Made by a program: the position numbers and the translations under genes. A stretch of 64,000 nt of DNA from NCBI RefSeq assembly GCF_015356755.1, contig NZ_JADFCO010000063.1, positions 124,001-188,000 on the forward strand, in the 5' to 3' direction. The notes below the pieces were generated by a model. That model was not told the DNA's origin. It searched no databases and saw nothing but the letters and a program-made list of their open reading frames with translations. The DNA comes from Nonlabens antarcticus (lineage in GTDB: Bacteria; Bacteroidota; Bacteroidia; Flavobacteriales; Flavobacteriaceae). This document shows positions 8,119 to 16,625 of this stretch, piece after piece. Position 1 is the first letter of the stretch. The number at the start of each line of letters is the position of its first letter.

Positions 8119-9699
8119 TTACTTGGCTATATTCACAGCCCTAGTTTCCCTAATCACGGTAACTTTAACCTGACCTGGATAAGTCATATCAGTCTGAATT
8201 TTTTGCGAAATTTCAAAGGATAATTGGCCAGCGCGCTCGTCAGAGATCTTTTCGCTTTCTACCATCACTCTCAATTCTCTACCTGCCTGGATTGCATATG
8301 CTTTCTCTACCCCACCAAAACCGAATGCAATATCCTCAAGATCCTTCAAACGCTTGATGTAAGAATCCAGCACCTGTCTTCTAGCTCCAGGGCGCGCGCC
8401 GCTTATGGCATCACATACTTGAACAATAGGAGATAGTAAAGAGGTCATTTCTATCTCATCGTGGTGAGCTCCTATCGCGTTACAAACTTCTGGCTTTTCA
8501 CCATGCTTTTCAGCTAGCTTCATCCCTAGGATTGCGTGAGGAGTCTCATCATCATCTTCAGGAACCTTTCCTATGTCGTGAAGTAAACCGGCACGTTTAG
8601 CAAGTTTTGCATTCAAACCAAGTTCTGCTGCCATGGTTCCACACAATTTTGCTACTTCCCTACTGTGTTGTAATAGGTTTTGTCCATAAGAAGATCTGTA
8701 CTTCATTCTTCCTACCATTTTGATCAGTTCTGGATGTAATCCATGAATTCCTAGATCGATAACGGTTCTTTTCCCAACCTCCGCAATTTCCTGATCAATT
8801 TGCTTTCTTGTTTTTGCAACTACTTCTTCAATACGAGCTGGGTGAATCCTACCGTCGGTAACCAGTTTGTGCAGTGACAAACGAGCTACTTCACGTCTAA
8901 CCGAATCAAAACAACTTAAGATAATCGCATCTGGCGTGTCATCTACAATAATTTCAACACCAGTAGCTGCCTCGATGGCGCGTATGTTGCGACCCTCACG
9001 ACCGATGATTCTACCTTTGACATCATCACTTTCCAGATTAAAAACAGATACGCAGTTTTCTACGGCTTCCTCAGTTCCTATACGTTGGATCGTATTGATA
9101 ATTACCTTACGGGCTTCTTGTTGGGCCGTAAGTTTTGCCTCTTCAATGGTGTCTTGTATGATCGACATCGCTTCCGTTCGAGCTGTGTCTTTCAAGGATT
9201 CTACTAATTGTTTTTTAGCATCTTCTCCAGACATACCACTGATGACTTCCAACTGCTTGATTTGTTGAGAATGCGTTTTTTCAATTTCCTCCTGCTTCTT
9301 AGAAAAAGCTTCTCGTTTATCATCAAGATCCTTGACTTTGCTGTCTAGGCTCTGGGTCAGTCTTTTATTTTGAGCCAGTTCATTTGATACTTTAGACTCT
9401 TTATCTTTCACTCTTTTTTCTGCATCCTCCATTTTCTTCTCTCGCTGCATGATATCCTTTTCATGTGCAGACTTGAGTTCAATGAACTTCTCTTTAGCTC
9501 TGTAGGTTTTTTCAGATTTTATTTTTTCACCTTTTACTTGAGCGTCTTTAACTAGTGATTCCGCTTCTTTTCTAGCATCTGCGATGAGTTGGGAAGGTTT
9601 ACCTTTTTCAACTATTGATTTTGCAATGAAAAAGCCTATTGCTAGGCCTATAATTAGTGCGACGATCGCACTAATGATTACTATTATATTGGTCTCCAT
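8119..9699 (-). CDS. rny: Ribonuclease Y (membrane-anchored endoribonuclease)
   Basis: RNase Y starts mRNA decay at the inner face of the membrane. The start is ATG 9699 ([15 protein letters not shown]), giving 526 residues, close to the family norm. Order of parts: an N-terminal transmembrane helix (about 5-25), a long charged coiled coil (about 30-210), a KH RNA-binding domain with [21 protein letters not shown], and an HD domain with [17 protein letters not shown] and the metal-binding pair in LLHDIGKV. The frame is open nine codons further up, but that stretch runs into the probable 6S RNA terminator. It follows zapA with the 6S RNA in between. Confidence 0.96.
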   Translation of the reverse strand: METNIIVIISAIVALIIGLAIGFFIAKSIVEKGKPSQLIADARKEAESLVKDAQVKGEKIKSEKTYRAKEKFIELKSAHEKDIMQREKKMEDAEKRVKDKESKVSNELAQNKRLTQSLDSKVKDLDDKREAFSKKQEEIEKTHSQQIKQLEVISGMSGEDAKKQLVESLKDTARTEAMSIIQDTIEEAKLTAQQEARKVIINTIQRIGTEEAVENCVSVFNLESDDVKGRIIGREGRNIRAIEAATGVEIIVDDTPDAIILSCFDSVRREVARLSLHKLVTDGRIHPARIEEVVAKTRKQIDQEIAEVGKRTVIDLGIHGLHPELIKMVGRMKYRSSYGQNLLQHSREVAKLCGTMAAELGLNAKLAKRAGLLHDIGKVPEDDDETPHAILGMKLAEKHGEKPEVCNAIGAHHDEIEMTSLLSPIVQVCDAISGARPGARRQVLDSYIKRLKDLEDIAFGFGGVEKAYAIQAGRELRVMVESEKISDERAGQLSFEISQKIQTDMTYPGQVKVTVIRETRAVNIAK

Positions 9700-9712
9700 G
9701 ATTGTTATAAAT

Positions 9713-9879
9713 AAAAAAACCTGCACAAGTTCGGTTTTGTATGAACTCCCTAAATAAAGTTTAAGGCTAACTGGCTGATCAAGGATCCGGCTCTAGGCAC
9801 GGCTTGCTTTTACAACCACGACTCACCCTTTTTAAAGAATTAATTGTTGAGTTCACCAAAAAATGAAACAAGTGCAGGT
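9713..9879 (-). ncRNA. ssrS: Probable 6S RNA (ssrS), between zapA and rny
   Basis: 6S RNA mimics an open promoter and sequesters RNA polymerase holoenzyme. The segment has a closing stem CCTGCAC (9878-9872) / GTGCAGG (9726-9720), extended by further pairs after an internal loop. A large weakly paired centre and an inner GC-rich arm follow. A run of seven U at 9719-9713 comes immediately after the closing stem as an intrinsic terminator. Length (about 160 nt), shape and position beside zapA fit 6S RNA. No covariance-model search could be run, so the name rests on structure and location. Confidence 0.72.
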
Positions 9880-9905
9880 AGTAACTGTTTGTGTTTAAAG
9901 AACGT

Positions 9906-10196
9906 CTATGACAAATGTTGATTCAATAAGTCATCTAGAATCTGCAGCCGATCCTGAACTTCCTCATGGTCATCACTCTTGTCAATAATATGTTGCTCAG
10001 ATCTTGCAGCAAACTGCAATGCGCACATAGCAAGTACGTCCTGTTTATCGCGTACGGCATAACTTTGTTCCAGTTGCTTCATCATATCCTGGATACTTTT
10101 TGCCGCCTTGCGCAGTCCTTCTTCCCGTGAGGGATCAATAGTTAGCGGATAAACCCTATCTGCAATCGAAATTTTGATTTTGAGTTTATTTTCCAC
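9906..10196 (-). CDS. zapA: Cell division protein ZapA
   Basis: ZapA bundles FtsZ filaments and promotes Z-ring assembly. The 96-residue protein begins KLKIKISIADRVYPLTIDPSREEGLRKAAKSI, the typical ZapA N-terminal beta-sheet and helix. A long helix with LAMCALQFAARSEQ follows, and an acidic coiled-coil tail ends it. The start is GTG at 10196, one nucleotide after the stop of the preceding coiled-coil gene, so the two are coupled. Confidence 0.9.
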   Translation of the reverse strand: MENKLKIKISIADRVYPLTIDPSREEGLRKAAKSIQDMMKQLEQSYAVRDKQDVLAMCALQFAARSEQHIIDKSDDHEEVQDRLQILDDLLNQHLS

Positions 10197-10197
10197 A

Positions 10198-10485
10198 CTA
10201 TGCTAATTGTGCAATACACTGATCGATTTCTCTTACAAGTGCATTGATCTTGAGTTTTGTTTTTGTTTTGTAATCGTCACTACCTAACATCGCATTTGCT
10301 GTTTTAAGCGCTATAGTGTTCTCAGCACTATTACAAATCTCTTCCTGTGCCTCCTTTAATTCCTTTTCTAGGCCATCGATTCTTTCCAGATTATCGACAG
10401 CTTCTCCTTGAAGTCGCAGGTTTTCGTCTATCAAAGTCTTGATCTTTAGCTCAATCTGATCTATTTGTTTCAAGGCCTTTGACAT
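10198..10485 (-). CDS. Small coiled-coil protein coupled to zapA
   Basis: The 95 residues are almost entirely helical, with heptad-like spacing (IDQIELKIKTLIDENLRLQGEAV and LERIDGLEKELKEAQEEI) and no membrane segment or signal peptide. The gene sits directly upstream of zapA with one nucleotide between stop and start, which suggests a role with ZapA at the division site, comparable to ZapB. That role is inferred from context and shape, not from a recognised domain. A -7 box 5 nt before the ATG serves the operon. Confidence 0.75.
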   Translation of the reverse strand: MSKALKQIDQIELKIKTLIDENLRLQGEAVDNLERIDGLEKELKEAQEEICNSAENTIALKTANAMLGSDDYKTKTKLKINALVREIDQCIAQLA

Positions 10486-10490
10486 ACAAG

Positions 10491-10498
10491 CAAAATTA
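10491..10498 (-). promoter_or_regulatory. -7 box (TAATTTTG) for the zapA operon
   Basis: Only 5 nt separate the last base of the box from the ATG at 10485, so the transcript would be leaderless or nearly so. Confidence 0.55.
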
Positions 10499-10568
10499 AT
10501 GCAGTTCCTACAAAATTAGGATTCCCCTGAGACAATCCAAATATTTATGGAACAAAGTTTGAAATCCT

Positions 10569-10599
10569 TTTGAGGAGCGCTCCTACCACCATATATTTA
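10569..10599 (+). promoter_or_regulatory. Candidate promoter: TTTG (10569-10572), 19-nt spacer, TATATTTA (10592-10599)
   Basis: This is the only promoter here with both elements at textbook Bacteroidota spacing. The -7 element has A where the consensus has G. It ends 4 nt before the ATG of the M23 peptidase. Confidence 0.5.
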
Positions 10600-10603
10600 G
10601 ATC

Positions 10604-12313
10604 ATGCATAGAAAATATTTTATTTTATTGTTACTGGGATTGTTTTTAGTTCGCTTTGGCGAAAGCCAAACACCACAAAATCTTCCACAAGACTATTTTC
10701 AAAATCCACTGGATATTGAGCTTAAATTGAGTGGCTCTTTTGGTGAATTGAGATCTAACCATTTTCACAGCGGTATGGATATCAAAACTAACCAGCGCAC
10801 CGGTGCCAAGGTCTATGCGGCAGCTTCTGGATATGTAAGCCGTATTAAAATTGAAACCTATGGATATGGAAAAGCACTTTACATAACCCATCCCAATGGT
10901 TATACCACGGTTTATGCACACCTGGAAAAGTTTGCGCCACGGATCGAGGAATATGTAAAAGCAAAACAATACGCAAATGAAGATTATGAAATACAGTTGT
11001 ATCCTGATGATCTAGAATTGCGTGTAGATCCAGGTGAATGGGTTGCCTACAGCGGTAATACCGGTGGCAGTGGAGGTCCACATTTACATTTTGAAATACG
11101 CAACAGCGCAGAGCGTCCTACAAACCCTATGCTATTTGGTATTGAAATTCCGGATTCACGGGAACCTTTAGTAAAACAAGTGAAGGCTTATCCGCTGAAC
11201 GCAGAATCTACTATAAATGGTAAAAACCAATCCCAAATGTTGCGATTGATCCCATTAAAAGGAAACAAGTTCAAAACCGAAACATTTTCTGCCTACGGAG
11301 AAATAGGAATAGGTGTGAATACAAATGATCAAATGGACGGCTCTAATAATCAAAATGGAGTTTACGACATTAAAACCTACTTTAACGGAAAGCCTAGTTT
11401 TGAAATGATTTTTGACCAGTTCGGTTTTGATGAAACGCGATATATAAACCAGATGATTGATTATGAGCATTTCAAAAACTCCAAGAGTAGAATCTCTAAA
11501 TTATATGTTCCTGACGGCAGTCCTTTAAGTATGTATAGAGAATCTGTTGACAACGGTAAGCTAAAACTTTATAATCCCGGAACCCAGCACAATTATAAAA
11601 TTTCAATAACCGACTTTAAAGGCAACGAAAGTGAAATCAATGTGGACATTGATAATGAACAAAAGGTTGAAGATCTTATTCCAGTAGATACAAAAAATGC
11701 CATTCTCGTTGCTCACAATGAAAGCTTTACAACAACTCAAGGTTCCTACACCCTTACCATACTTAAAGGCACTTTATATGAAGACACATTTCTAGACATC
11801 AATGAAAATGCAGATGTCTTGAAAGTTCATGAAGATGTCATCCCACTGCATAAAAGTATGGTCATCAATTACGATATGAAAAGCAAGACAGGTGATGATA
11901 TGAGCAAATATTATCTAGCGAGAATTACATCATGGGGAGCAGCTTATCACACTCCTTCCAGATTGAGCGGCAATACTTTAACGGCTTTCACAAAAACATT
12001 AGGGACTTATGCGATACGTAAGGATACTAAACCACCATCTATAGTTCCCGTTAATTTTAAAGACGGACAATGGATCAGTAAAAACAGAAACTTAAAATTA
12101 AAAATAAGCGACAGGGAAACGGGTATTAAGGCCTATCGCGCTACAATTAACGGTAAGTTTATACTCATGGAATATGATTATAAAACAAACTTGATCACTT
12201 ATGATTTTGATGATGCTGTAATTACCGATCCTGATAATGAACTTATTGTTATCGTGACGGACGACGTAGGAAATAGCAGTAAATTTGAAGCCAACTTCAA
12301 ACGTAAGGAATAA
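10604..12313 (+). CDS. Secreted M23-family metallopeptidase (LytM-type) with C-terminal beta domains
   Basis: The 569-residue protein has a Sec signal peptide (HRKYFILLLLGLFLVRFGESQ). An M23 endopeptidase domain follows at about residues 40-180, with its metal ligands in HFHSGMDIKT and in GPHLHFEIR plus HPNGYTTVYAHLEKF. Such enzymes cut peptide cross-links in peptidoglycan. About 380 further residues look like beta-sandwich repeats (for example YKISITDFKGNESEINVDI), which could anchor or regulate the peptidase. All zinc-binding residues appear intact, so it is likely active. The downstream TonB receptor gene follows after 9 nt. Confidence 0.92.
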   Translation: MHRKYFILLLLGLFLVRFGESQTPQNLPQDYFQNPLDIELKLSGSFGELRSNHFHSGMDIKTNQRTGAKVYAAASGYVSRIKIETYGYGKALYITHPNGYTTVYAHLEKFAPRIEEYVKAKQYANEDYEIQLYPDDLELRVDPGEWVAYSGNTGGSGGPHLHFEIRNSAERPTNPMLFGIEIPDSREPLVKQVKAYPLNAESTINGKNQSQMLRLIPLKGNKFKTETFSAYGEIGIGVNTNDQMDGSNNQNGVYDIKTYFNGKPSFEMIFDQFGFDETRYINQMIDYEHFKNSKSRISKLYVPDGSPLSMYRESVDNGKLKLYNPGTQHNYKISITDFKGNESEINVDIDNEQKVEDLIPVDTKNAILVAHNESFTTTQGSYTLTILKGTLYEDTFLDINENADVLKVHEDVIPLHKSMVINYDMKSKTGDDMSKYYLARITSWGAAYHTPSRLSGNTLTAFTKTLGTYAIRKDTKPPSIVPVNFKDGQWISKNRNLKLKISDRETGIKAYRATINGKFILMEYDYKTNLITYDFDDAVITDPDNELIVIVTDDVGNSSKFEANFKRKE

Positions 12314-12322
12314 CCAGCCGCA

Positions 12323-14797
12323 TTGAAATACTATCTATTTAGCTTATTATTTGTCGTAACTACCCTCAGTTTTGCGCAGGAATCTATCGTTCAAGGTGTG
12401 ATTTTAAATGAGCAGCAACAGCCGGTTAACAATGCAAATGTTTCCATTATAGGAACCACATTAGGCAGCAGCAGTAATTCTAATGGTTATTATCAAATCA
12501 AGGTTCCGTCAAATACACTTATAGAACTTCAGTTTTCCAGTATTTCTTACAAATCTATCCTGTTTAAAAACCTAATTCTCAAAACAAATGAGATTCTAGA
12601 AATAAACCCTGTTTTTAAAGTCAATGTGGAACAGATTGCGCCCGTTACCATAAGTTCGACTTCTACCCGTGAATTTACTGGTGTAACTACTATTGATCCT
12701 CAATTGATACGTCGGATTCCTGGCGCACAGCCCGGTGTTGAGAATATTTTAATGTCGCTACCGGGTGTGAATAACAATAATGAACTGAGCACTCAATATG
12801 CGGTGCGTGGTGGAAATTATGATGAAAACCTTGTCTATATTAACGAGATTGAGGTTTACAGACCGTTCTTAATCCGCAATGGACAGCAGGAAGGTTTGAG
12901 TGTTGTCAATACAGACCTGGTGCGCAGCGTGGACTTTTCGGCAGGAGGTTTTCAGGCAAAATATGGTGATAAATTGAGTTCTGTTCTTGACATTGAATAC
13001 CGCCGCCCAACGGATTTGAGCGCTGGTGTTGATGCGAGTTTGTTGGGCGTTAATGCATTTGTTGAGGGAACCGCTTTCGCGAAAGCGTTGACTGCCACAG
13101 CTGGATTGCGCTACAGAGACAATAGTTTATTCATCAATTCTCTGGAAACCCAGGCGAGCGCCGTACCGAGATTTTACGATGCACAAACCTATATTACCTA
13201 TAGAGTCAGTCCCAAATTTGAACTGGCATTTTTAGGAAACATCGCTGTCAACAGCTATGATTTCATGCCGGAAGATCGACAAACTAATTTTGGTACCATA
13301 AACGAACCTATTGCGGTGGTCATTGATTATGAAGGTCAGGAGCAAGATCAATACGAAACTTATTTTGGCGCTGCAAAAGCCAGTTATGACGTGAACGAGC
13401 GATTGAATCTGCGTTTTATTTCCAGCGTTTATCTGACTCAGGAACAAGAACATTATGATATTCTCGCCCGCTATGGAATAGGAAACCCAAATACGGATAT
13501 AGGGAGTCGAGATTTTGGACAGGTGGATTTTGTGACTGGAATAGGCTCAGAACTGGAACACGGCCGTAATGATCTGGACGCATTAATAGCTACTGTTGAA
13601 CATCGCGGAACATATGTTTTTAAGAAAGAGGGTATTTCCAACGATCAGCTGGACTGGGGAGTTAAATATAATCTGGAGGATATACGCGATCGCGTCCGGG
13701 AATACAATGTTGTTGATAGTGCTGGTTTTAATGTTAGACCGCCAGATGGTGGCTTTAGAAACGATGAGCCTTATAATTCGTTTGATGCTCCGTTAGCTCC
13801 TTTTACCTCTATTCGTGCAAATAATGAAGTGCAGATCCAGCGTATTCAAGCATATGCGCAATACAGCAGTCGCGGTTACTGGGGCGATAGTGAGGTGTTT
13901 TGGAATTTAGGTGGACGCGTTCACAACTGGACGGTTTCTGGGGATGCTTTTAAGAATTCTACACAGACGGTACTTTCTCCACGTGGGCAATTTGCAATCA
14001 AACCGGACTGGGCAAGTACAGATATGCTATTTCGTTTATCTACTGGAATTTATTATCAACCACCATTTTACAGAGAATTGCGTGACGACAATGGCGCTGT
14101 TATACCAGATGTAAAAGCTCAGAAATCGGTGCATTTTGTCCTGGGTAACGACTGGAGTTTTACCATGAATGATCGACCTTTCAAATTGACTTCTGAAGTT
14201 TACTATAAGAATCTAACTGATGTCAACACTTATACTTTAGAAAATGTACGCATACGATACCGAGCAAATAATGATGCCAAAGCCTATGCCTATGGCCTGG
14301 ATCTGCGGTTAAACGGTGAGTTTATCAAAGGAACCGAAAGCTGGATATCGGCTGGATATTTAAAGACGGAAGAAAACCTCAACGATCGCGGTTTCATTTC
14401 CCGACCTACCGATCAACGTTTGAAATTTGCTATGTTGTTTCAAGATTATGTTCCTAACATGCCGCAGCTTAGAATGTATTTGAACCTAGTTTACAACACC
14501 GGTCTACCTGGAGGTTCCCCCAGTTATGCAGATCCATACGACTACCAGTTCCGTTTGCGGGATTACCGCCGTGCCGATTTAGGAATTAACTACGTTTTCA
14601 AGGATGATAAGAATGAAAGTAAAACTTTCGATATGTTTGAGGAATTCTACATAGGTGCAGAGCTTTATAATATTTTTGATAATCAGAATAGCATTACAAA
14701 CATCTGGGTGCGCGACATTGCTTCCAACCGCCAGATTGGTATTCCAAATTTCTTAACTCCACGGGTTTTAAATTTTAGGTTGGTGGCAAGGTTTTGA
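12323..14797 (+). CDS. TonB-dependent receptor with carboxypeptidase-like regulatory domain
   Basis: An outer-membrane active transporter of 824 residues. The order is signal peptide (YYLFSLLFVVTTLSFAQ), a CarboxypepD_reg-like beta domain (about 20-105, with GVILNEQQQPVNNANVSI), a plug domain (about 120-225, with the LPGVNNNNELSTQYAVRGGNYDENLVYI region), and a 22-strand barrel ending RVLNFRLVARF with a terminal Phe. The substrate is unknown; there is no SusD partner. The start is TTG at 12323, 9 nt after the M23 gene, since no ATG fits the signal peptide. Codons 251-255 (AFAKA) are formed by a dispersed palindrome. Confidence 0.93.
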   Translation: MKYYLFSLLFVVTTLSFAQESIVQGVILNEQQQPVNNANVSIIGTTLGSSSNSNGYYQIKVPSNTLIELQFSSISYKSILFKNLILKTNEILEINPVFKVNVEQIAPVTISSTSTREFTGVTTIDPQLIRRIPGAQPGVENILMSLPGVNNNNELSTQYAVRGGNYDENLVYINEIEVYRPFLIRNGQQEGLSVVNTDLVRSVDFSAGGFQAKYGDKLSSVLDIEYRRPTDLSAGVDASLLGVNAFVEGTAFAKALTATAGLRYRDNSLFINSLETQASAVPRFYDAQTYITYRVSPKFELAFLGNIAVNSYDFMPEDRQTNFGTINEPIAVVIDYEGQEQDQYETYFGAAKASYDVNERLNLRFISSVYLTQEQEHYDILARYGIGNPNTDIGSRDFGQVDFVTGIGSELEHGRNDLDALIATVEHRGTYVFKKEGISNDQLDWGVKYNLEDIRDRVREYNVVDSAGFNVRPPDGGFRNDEPYNSFDAPLAPFTSIRANNEVQIQRIQAYAQYSSRGYWGDSEVFWNLGGRVHNWTVSGDAFKNSTQTVLSPRGQFAIKPDWASTDMLFRLSTGIYYQPPFYRELRDDNGAVIPDVKAQKSVHFVLGNDWSFTMNDRPFKLTSEVYYKNLTDVNTYTLENVRIRYRANNDAKAYAYGLDLRLNGEFIKGTESWISAGYLKTEENLNDRGFISRPTDQRLKFAMLFQDYVPNMPQLRMYLNLVYNTGLPGGSPSYADPYDYQFRLRDYRRADLGINYVFKDDKNESKTFDMFEEFYIGAELYNIFDNQNSITNIWVRDIASNRQIGIPNFLTPRVLNFRLVARF
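13072..13087. repeat. Dispersed palindrome CGCTTTCGCGAAAGCG, exact copy
   Basis: It lies inside the TonB-dependent receptor gene, read as AFAKA at residues 251-255, in the early barrel. Confidence 0.9.
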
Positions 14798-14893
14798 TTT
14801 ATTAACGAAAAACCGCTACACTTCGGCTGAGTTTAGTAAGTTCGATAAATGATTATTGACCGCTCAATTAATTATTGGTAGCTTAAAATCCGC

Positions 14894-14911
14894 AAATTAC
14901 CTAGGTAATTT
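14894..14911. repeat. Perfect 18-bp palindrome AAATTACCTAGGTAATTT
   Basis: It is centred on CCTAGG, about 100 nt upstream of the small membrane protein gene. It could be an operator, but no regulator is adjacent. Confidence 0.45.
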
Positions 14912-15011
14912 TATGTCAGGAAGGATTGTATTGAAACTTTTTATGTAAGATTTTCTAAATGGAGATTTTAACTTTAAACGTAGAATTCCACGATTTACAA
15001 AAAAATTCAAA

Positions 15012-15332
15012 ATGTTAGCTAACGAAAAAGAAAAACGGAATATTGTCTTATCTCCTTTGCTGTTATTAGTAGGGATTTACTGTCTTTTAGCTCAAAATAT
15101 TCTTTTGAAAGGACAATTCGAAACCTTCAGGTTTTCTCAAAATAGTTACATCTATGATTACGGTATTTTAATATCTAAGGGAATGGTGTATTTGGCCTTT
15201 GCTTTATCATTCATGTTTCCACTAATAATTTGGATAAACAAAAAACATAGCCTTAAGAAAAAAATATTATTGACAATTGTTGGTTCTCTACCTGCATTAT
15301 ATTTTATTCTGCTTTATTCATTGTCAAGCTAA
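15012..15332 (+). CDS. Small membrane protein of unknown function
   Basis: A 106-residue protein with three hydrophobic helices (about residues 13-30, 55-75 and 84-103) separated by short polar loops (MLANEKEKRN at the start, WINKKHSLKKK before the last helix). The positive residues suggest a cytoplasmic N-terminus. I recognise no family. It stands alone between the TonB receptor and the cysteine desulfurase, and is more AT-rich than its neighbours. The reading frame and plausible membrane topology are the only support. Confidence 0.5.
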   Translation: MLANEKEKRNIVLSPLLLLVGIYCLLAQNILLKGQFETFRFSQNSYIYDYGILISKGMVYLAFALSFMFPLIIWINKKHSLKKKILLTIVGSLPALYFILLYSLSS

Positions 15333-15396
15333 TAAGAAATAGTTGTAGCCTTATGATCAATTGATCTACAAACCCGACTTGTAATCTCAGATAAAA

Positions 15397-16554
15397 TTAA
15401 TTCTTTATCCCATCCAAATAATCCTTCAACACTCCAACTACATAATCCAATTCTTCCTTAGTATTATAAATCGAGAAGCTAAACCTTAAACTAGGTTTAT
15501 CCATATCTTCATCACTTAAAACTTGAGTGAGCACGTGAGAACCTTTTTGACTTCCGCTTTGACAAGCGCTTCCTTTAGAACAGGCGATTCCTTTCAAATC
15601 CATGGTAAACAACAGCATTGCCGCTTTATCTGCTGGACATGGCAAACACACATTTAGTAACGTATAGGTCGAGTTATCAGAATCTCCGCATTTTCCATTG
15701 AATTTGATTCCGTCGATTTTCGCCTTGAGCTCACTTTTAAAATATTCTTTTAACTCCTTAATATAAGCACGGTCTTTTTCAAGATGTTCATAAGCCATTT
15801 GCATCGCTACATCCATCCCAACGATATTGTGCACACTTTCTGTACCGGCACGGATACCACGCTCCTGAGAACCTCCCAGTATTAATGGCTTTAAACCGGT
15901 TCCTTTTCTAATAAAAGCAAAGCCTACTCCCTTAGGACCATGAAATTTATGCGCGCTAACTGCTGTGAAATCTACTGGGATCGCACCTAAATCCATTTCA
16001 TAATGCCCCACGGACTGCACACAATCGCTATGAAATAGAGCATCGTGTTTTTTACACAAAGCCCCTACCCGATCAATATCAAGTCGATTTCCTATCTCAT
16101 TATTAATATGCATAAGAGAAACCAGTGTTTTCTGATCTGATTCCGTCAGCAATTTTTCCAAATGCAAATAATCTGGAGTTCCACATTCCTGAAGCTGCAC
16201 ATGATCTACGTGAACTCCATATTTCTCCTTACAATAGTCCACAATGTAAACAACCGCATGATGCTCAATACCTGTCGTGATAATGCGCTTAACATCAAGA
16301 TCCCGGACGCAGCTATGGATGGCAAGGTTATCAGCCTCAGTTCCACCAGATGTGAAAATAATTTCAGCAGCAGACACATTTAATTGCTTTGCAATATTCT
16401 TGCGAGCGGTTTCAACGAGCGATTTAGCACTGCGACCATAGCTATGGGTGGAACTAGGATTTCCATAATTATCCGACATGACTTCTGCCATGCGATTCAC
16501 AACTTCAGGACGCAATTGAGTTGTTGCGGCGTTATCTAGATAAACTTGCTTCAT
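15397..16554 (-). CDS. Cysteine desulfurase (IscS/NifS class)
   Basis: This PLP enzyme removes sulfur from cysteine as a persulfide for Fe-S clusters or thiolated tRNA. Its 385 residues are full length. Motifs are YLDNAATTQ at the N-terminus, SGGTEADNLAI (cofactor phosphate contact), the PLP lysine K203 in SAHKFHGPKG, RAGTESVHNIVG, and the catalytic cysteine C331 in SKGSACQSGS. The spacing of the active-site loop fits group I enzymes. No isc or suf partners are next to it, so its physiological sulfur acceptor is open. The ATG start is 4 nt from a -7 box. Confidence 0.94.
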   Translation of the reverse strand: MKQVYLDNAATTQLRPEVVNRMAEVMSDNYGNPSSTHSYGRSAKSLVETARKNIAKQLNVSAAEIIFTSGGTEADNLAIHSCVRDLDVKRIITTGIEHHAVVYIVDYCKEKYGVHVDHVQLQECGTPDYLHLEKLLTESDQKTLVSLMHINNEIGNRLDIDRVGALCKKHDALFHSDCVQSVGHYEMDLGAIPVDFTAVSAHKFHGPKGVGFAFIRKGTGLKPLILGGSQERGIRAGTESVHNIVGMDVAMQMAYEHLEKDRAYIKELKEYFKSELKAKIDGIKFNGKCGDSDNSTYTLLNVCLPCPADKAAMLLFTMDLKGIACSKGSACQSGSQKGSHVLTQVLSDEDMDKPSLRFSFSIYNTKEELDYVVGVLKDYLDGIKN

Positions 16555-16558
16555 CCTG

Positions 16559-16566
16559 CAAAAATA
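16559..16566 (-). promoter_or_regulatory. -7 box (TATTTTTG) for the cysteine desulfurase
   Basis: Four nucleotides separate the box from the ATG at 16554. It faces a second box (16614-16621) that serves the divergent lipoprotein gene. Confidence 0.55.
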
Positions 16567-16613
16567 AAATTTTCACACTCAATAACCGTTATCCTTTCTC
16601 TATAATGATATAC

Positions 16614-16621
16614 TACCTTTG
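16614..16621 (+). promoter_or_regulatory. -7 box (TACCTTTG) for the Asp-rich lipoprotein
   Basis: The box ends 4 nt before the ATG at 16626. This confirms that start over longer upstream extensions of the frame. Confidence 0.6.
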
Positions 16622-16625
16622 CGAT

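Noticed and set aside
8119-9726. Longer rny starting at 9726
   Set aside because: The extra nine codons run into the U-run terminator of the probable 6S RNA, and the transmembrane helix follows naturally from ATG 9699.
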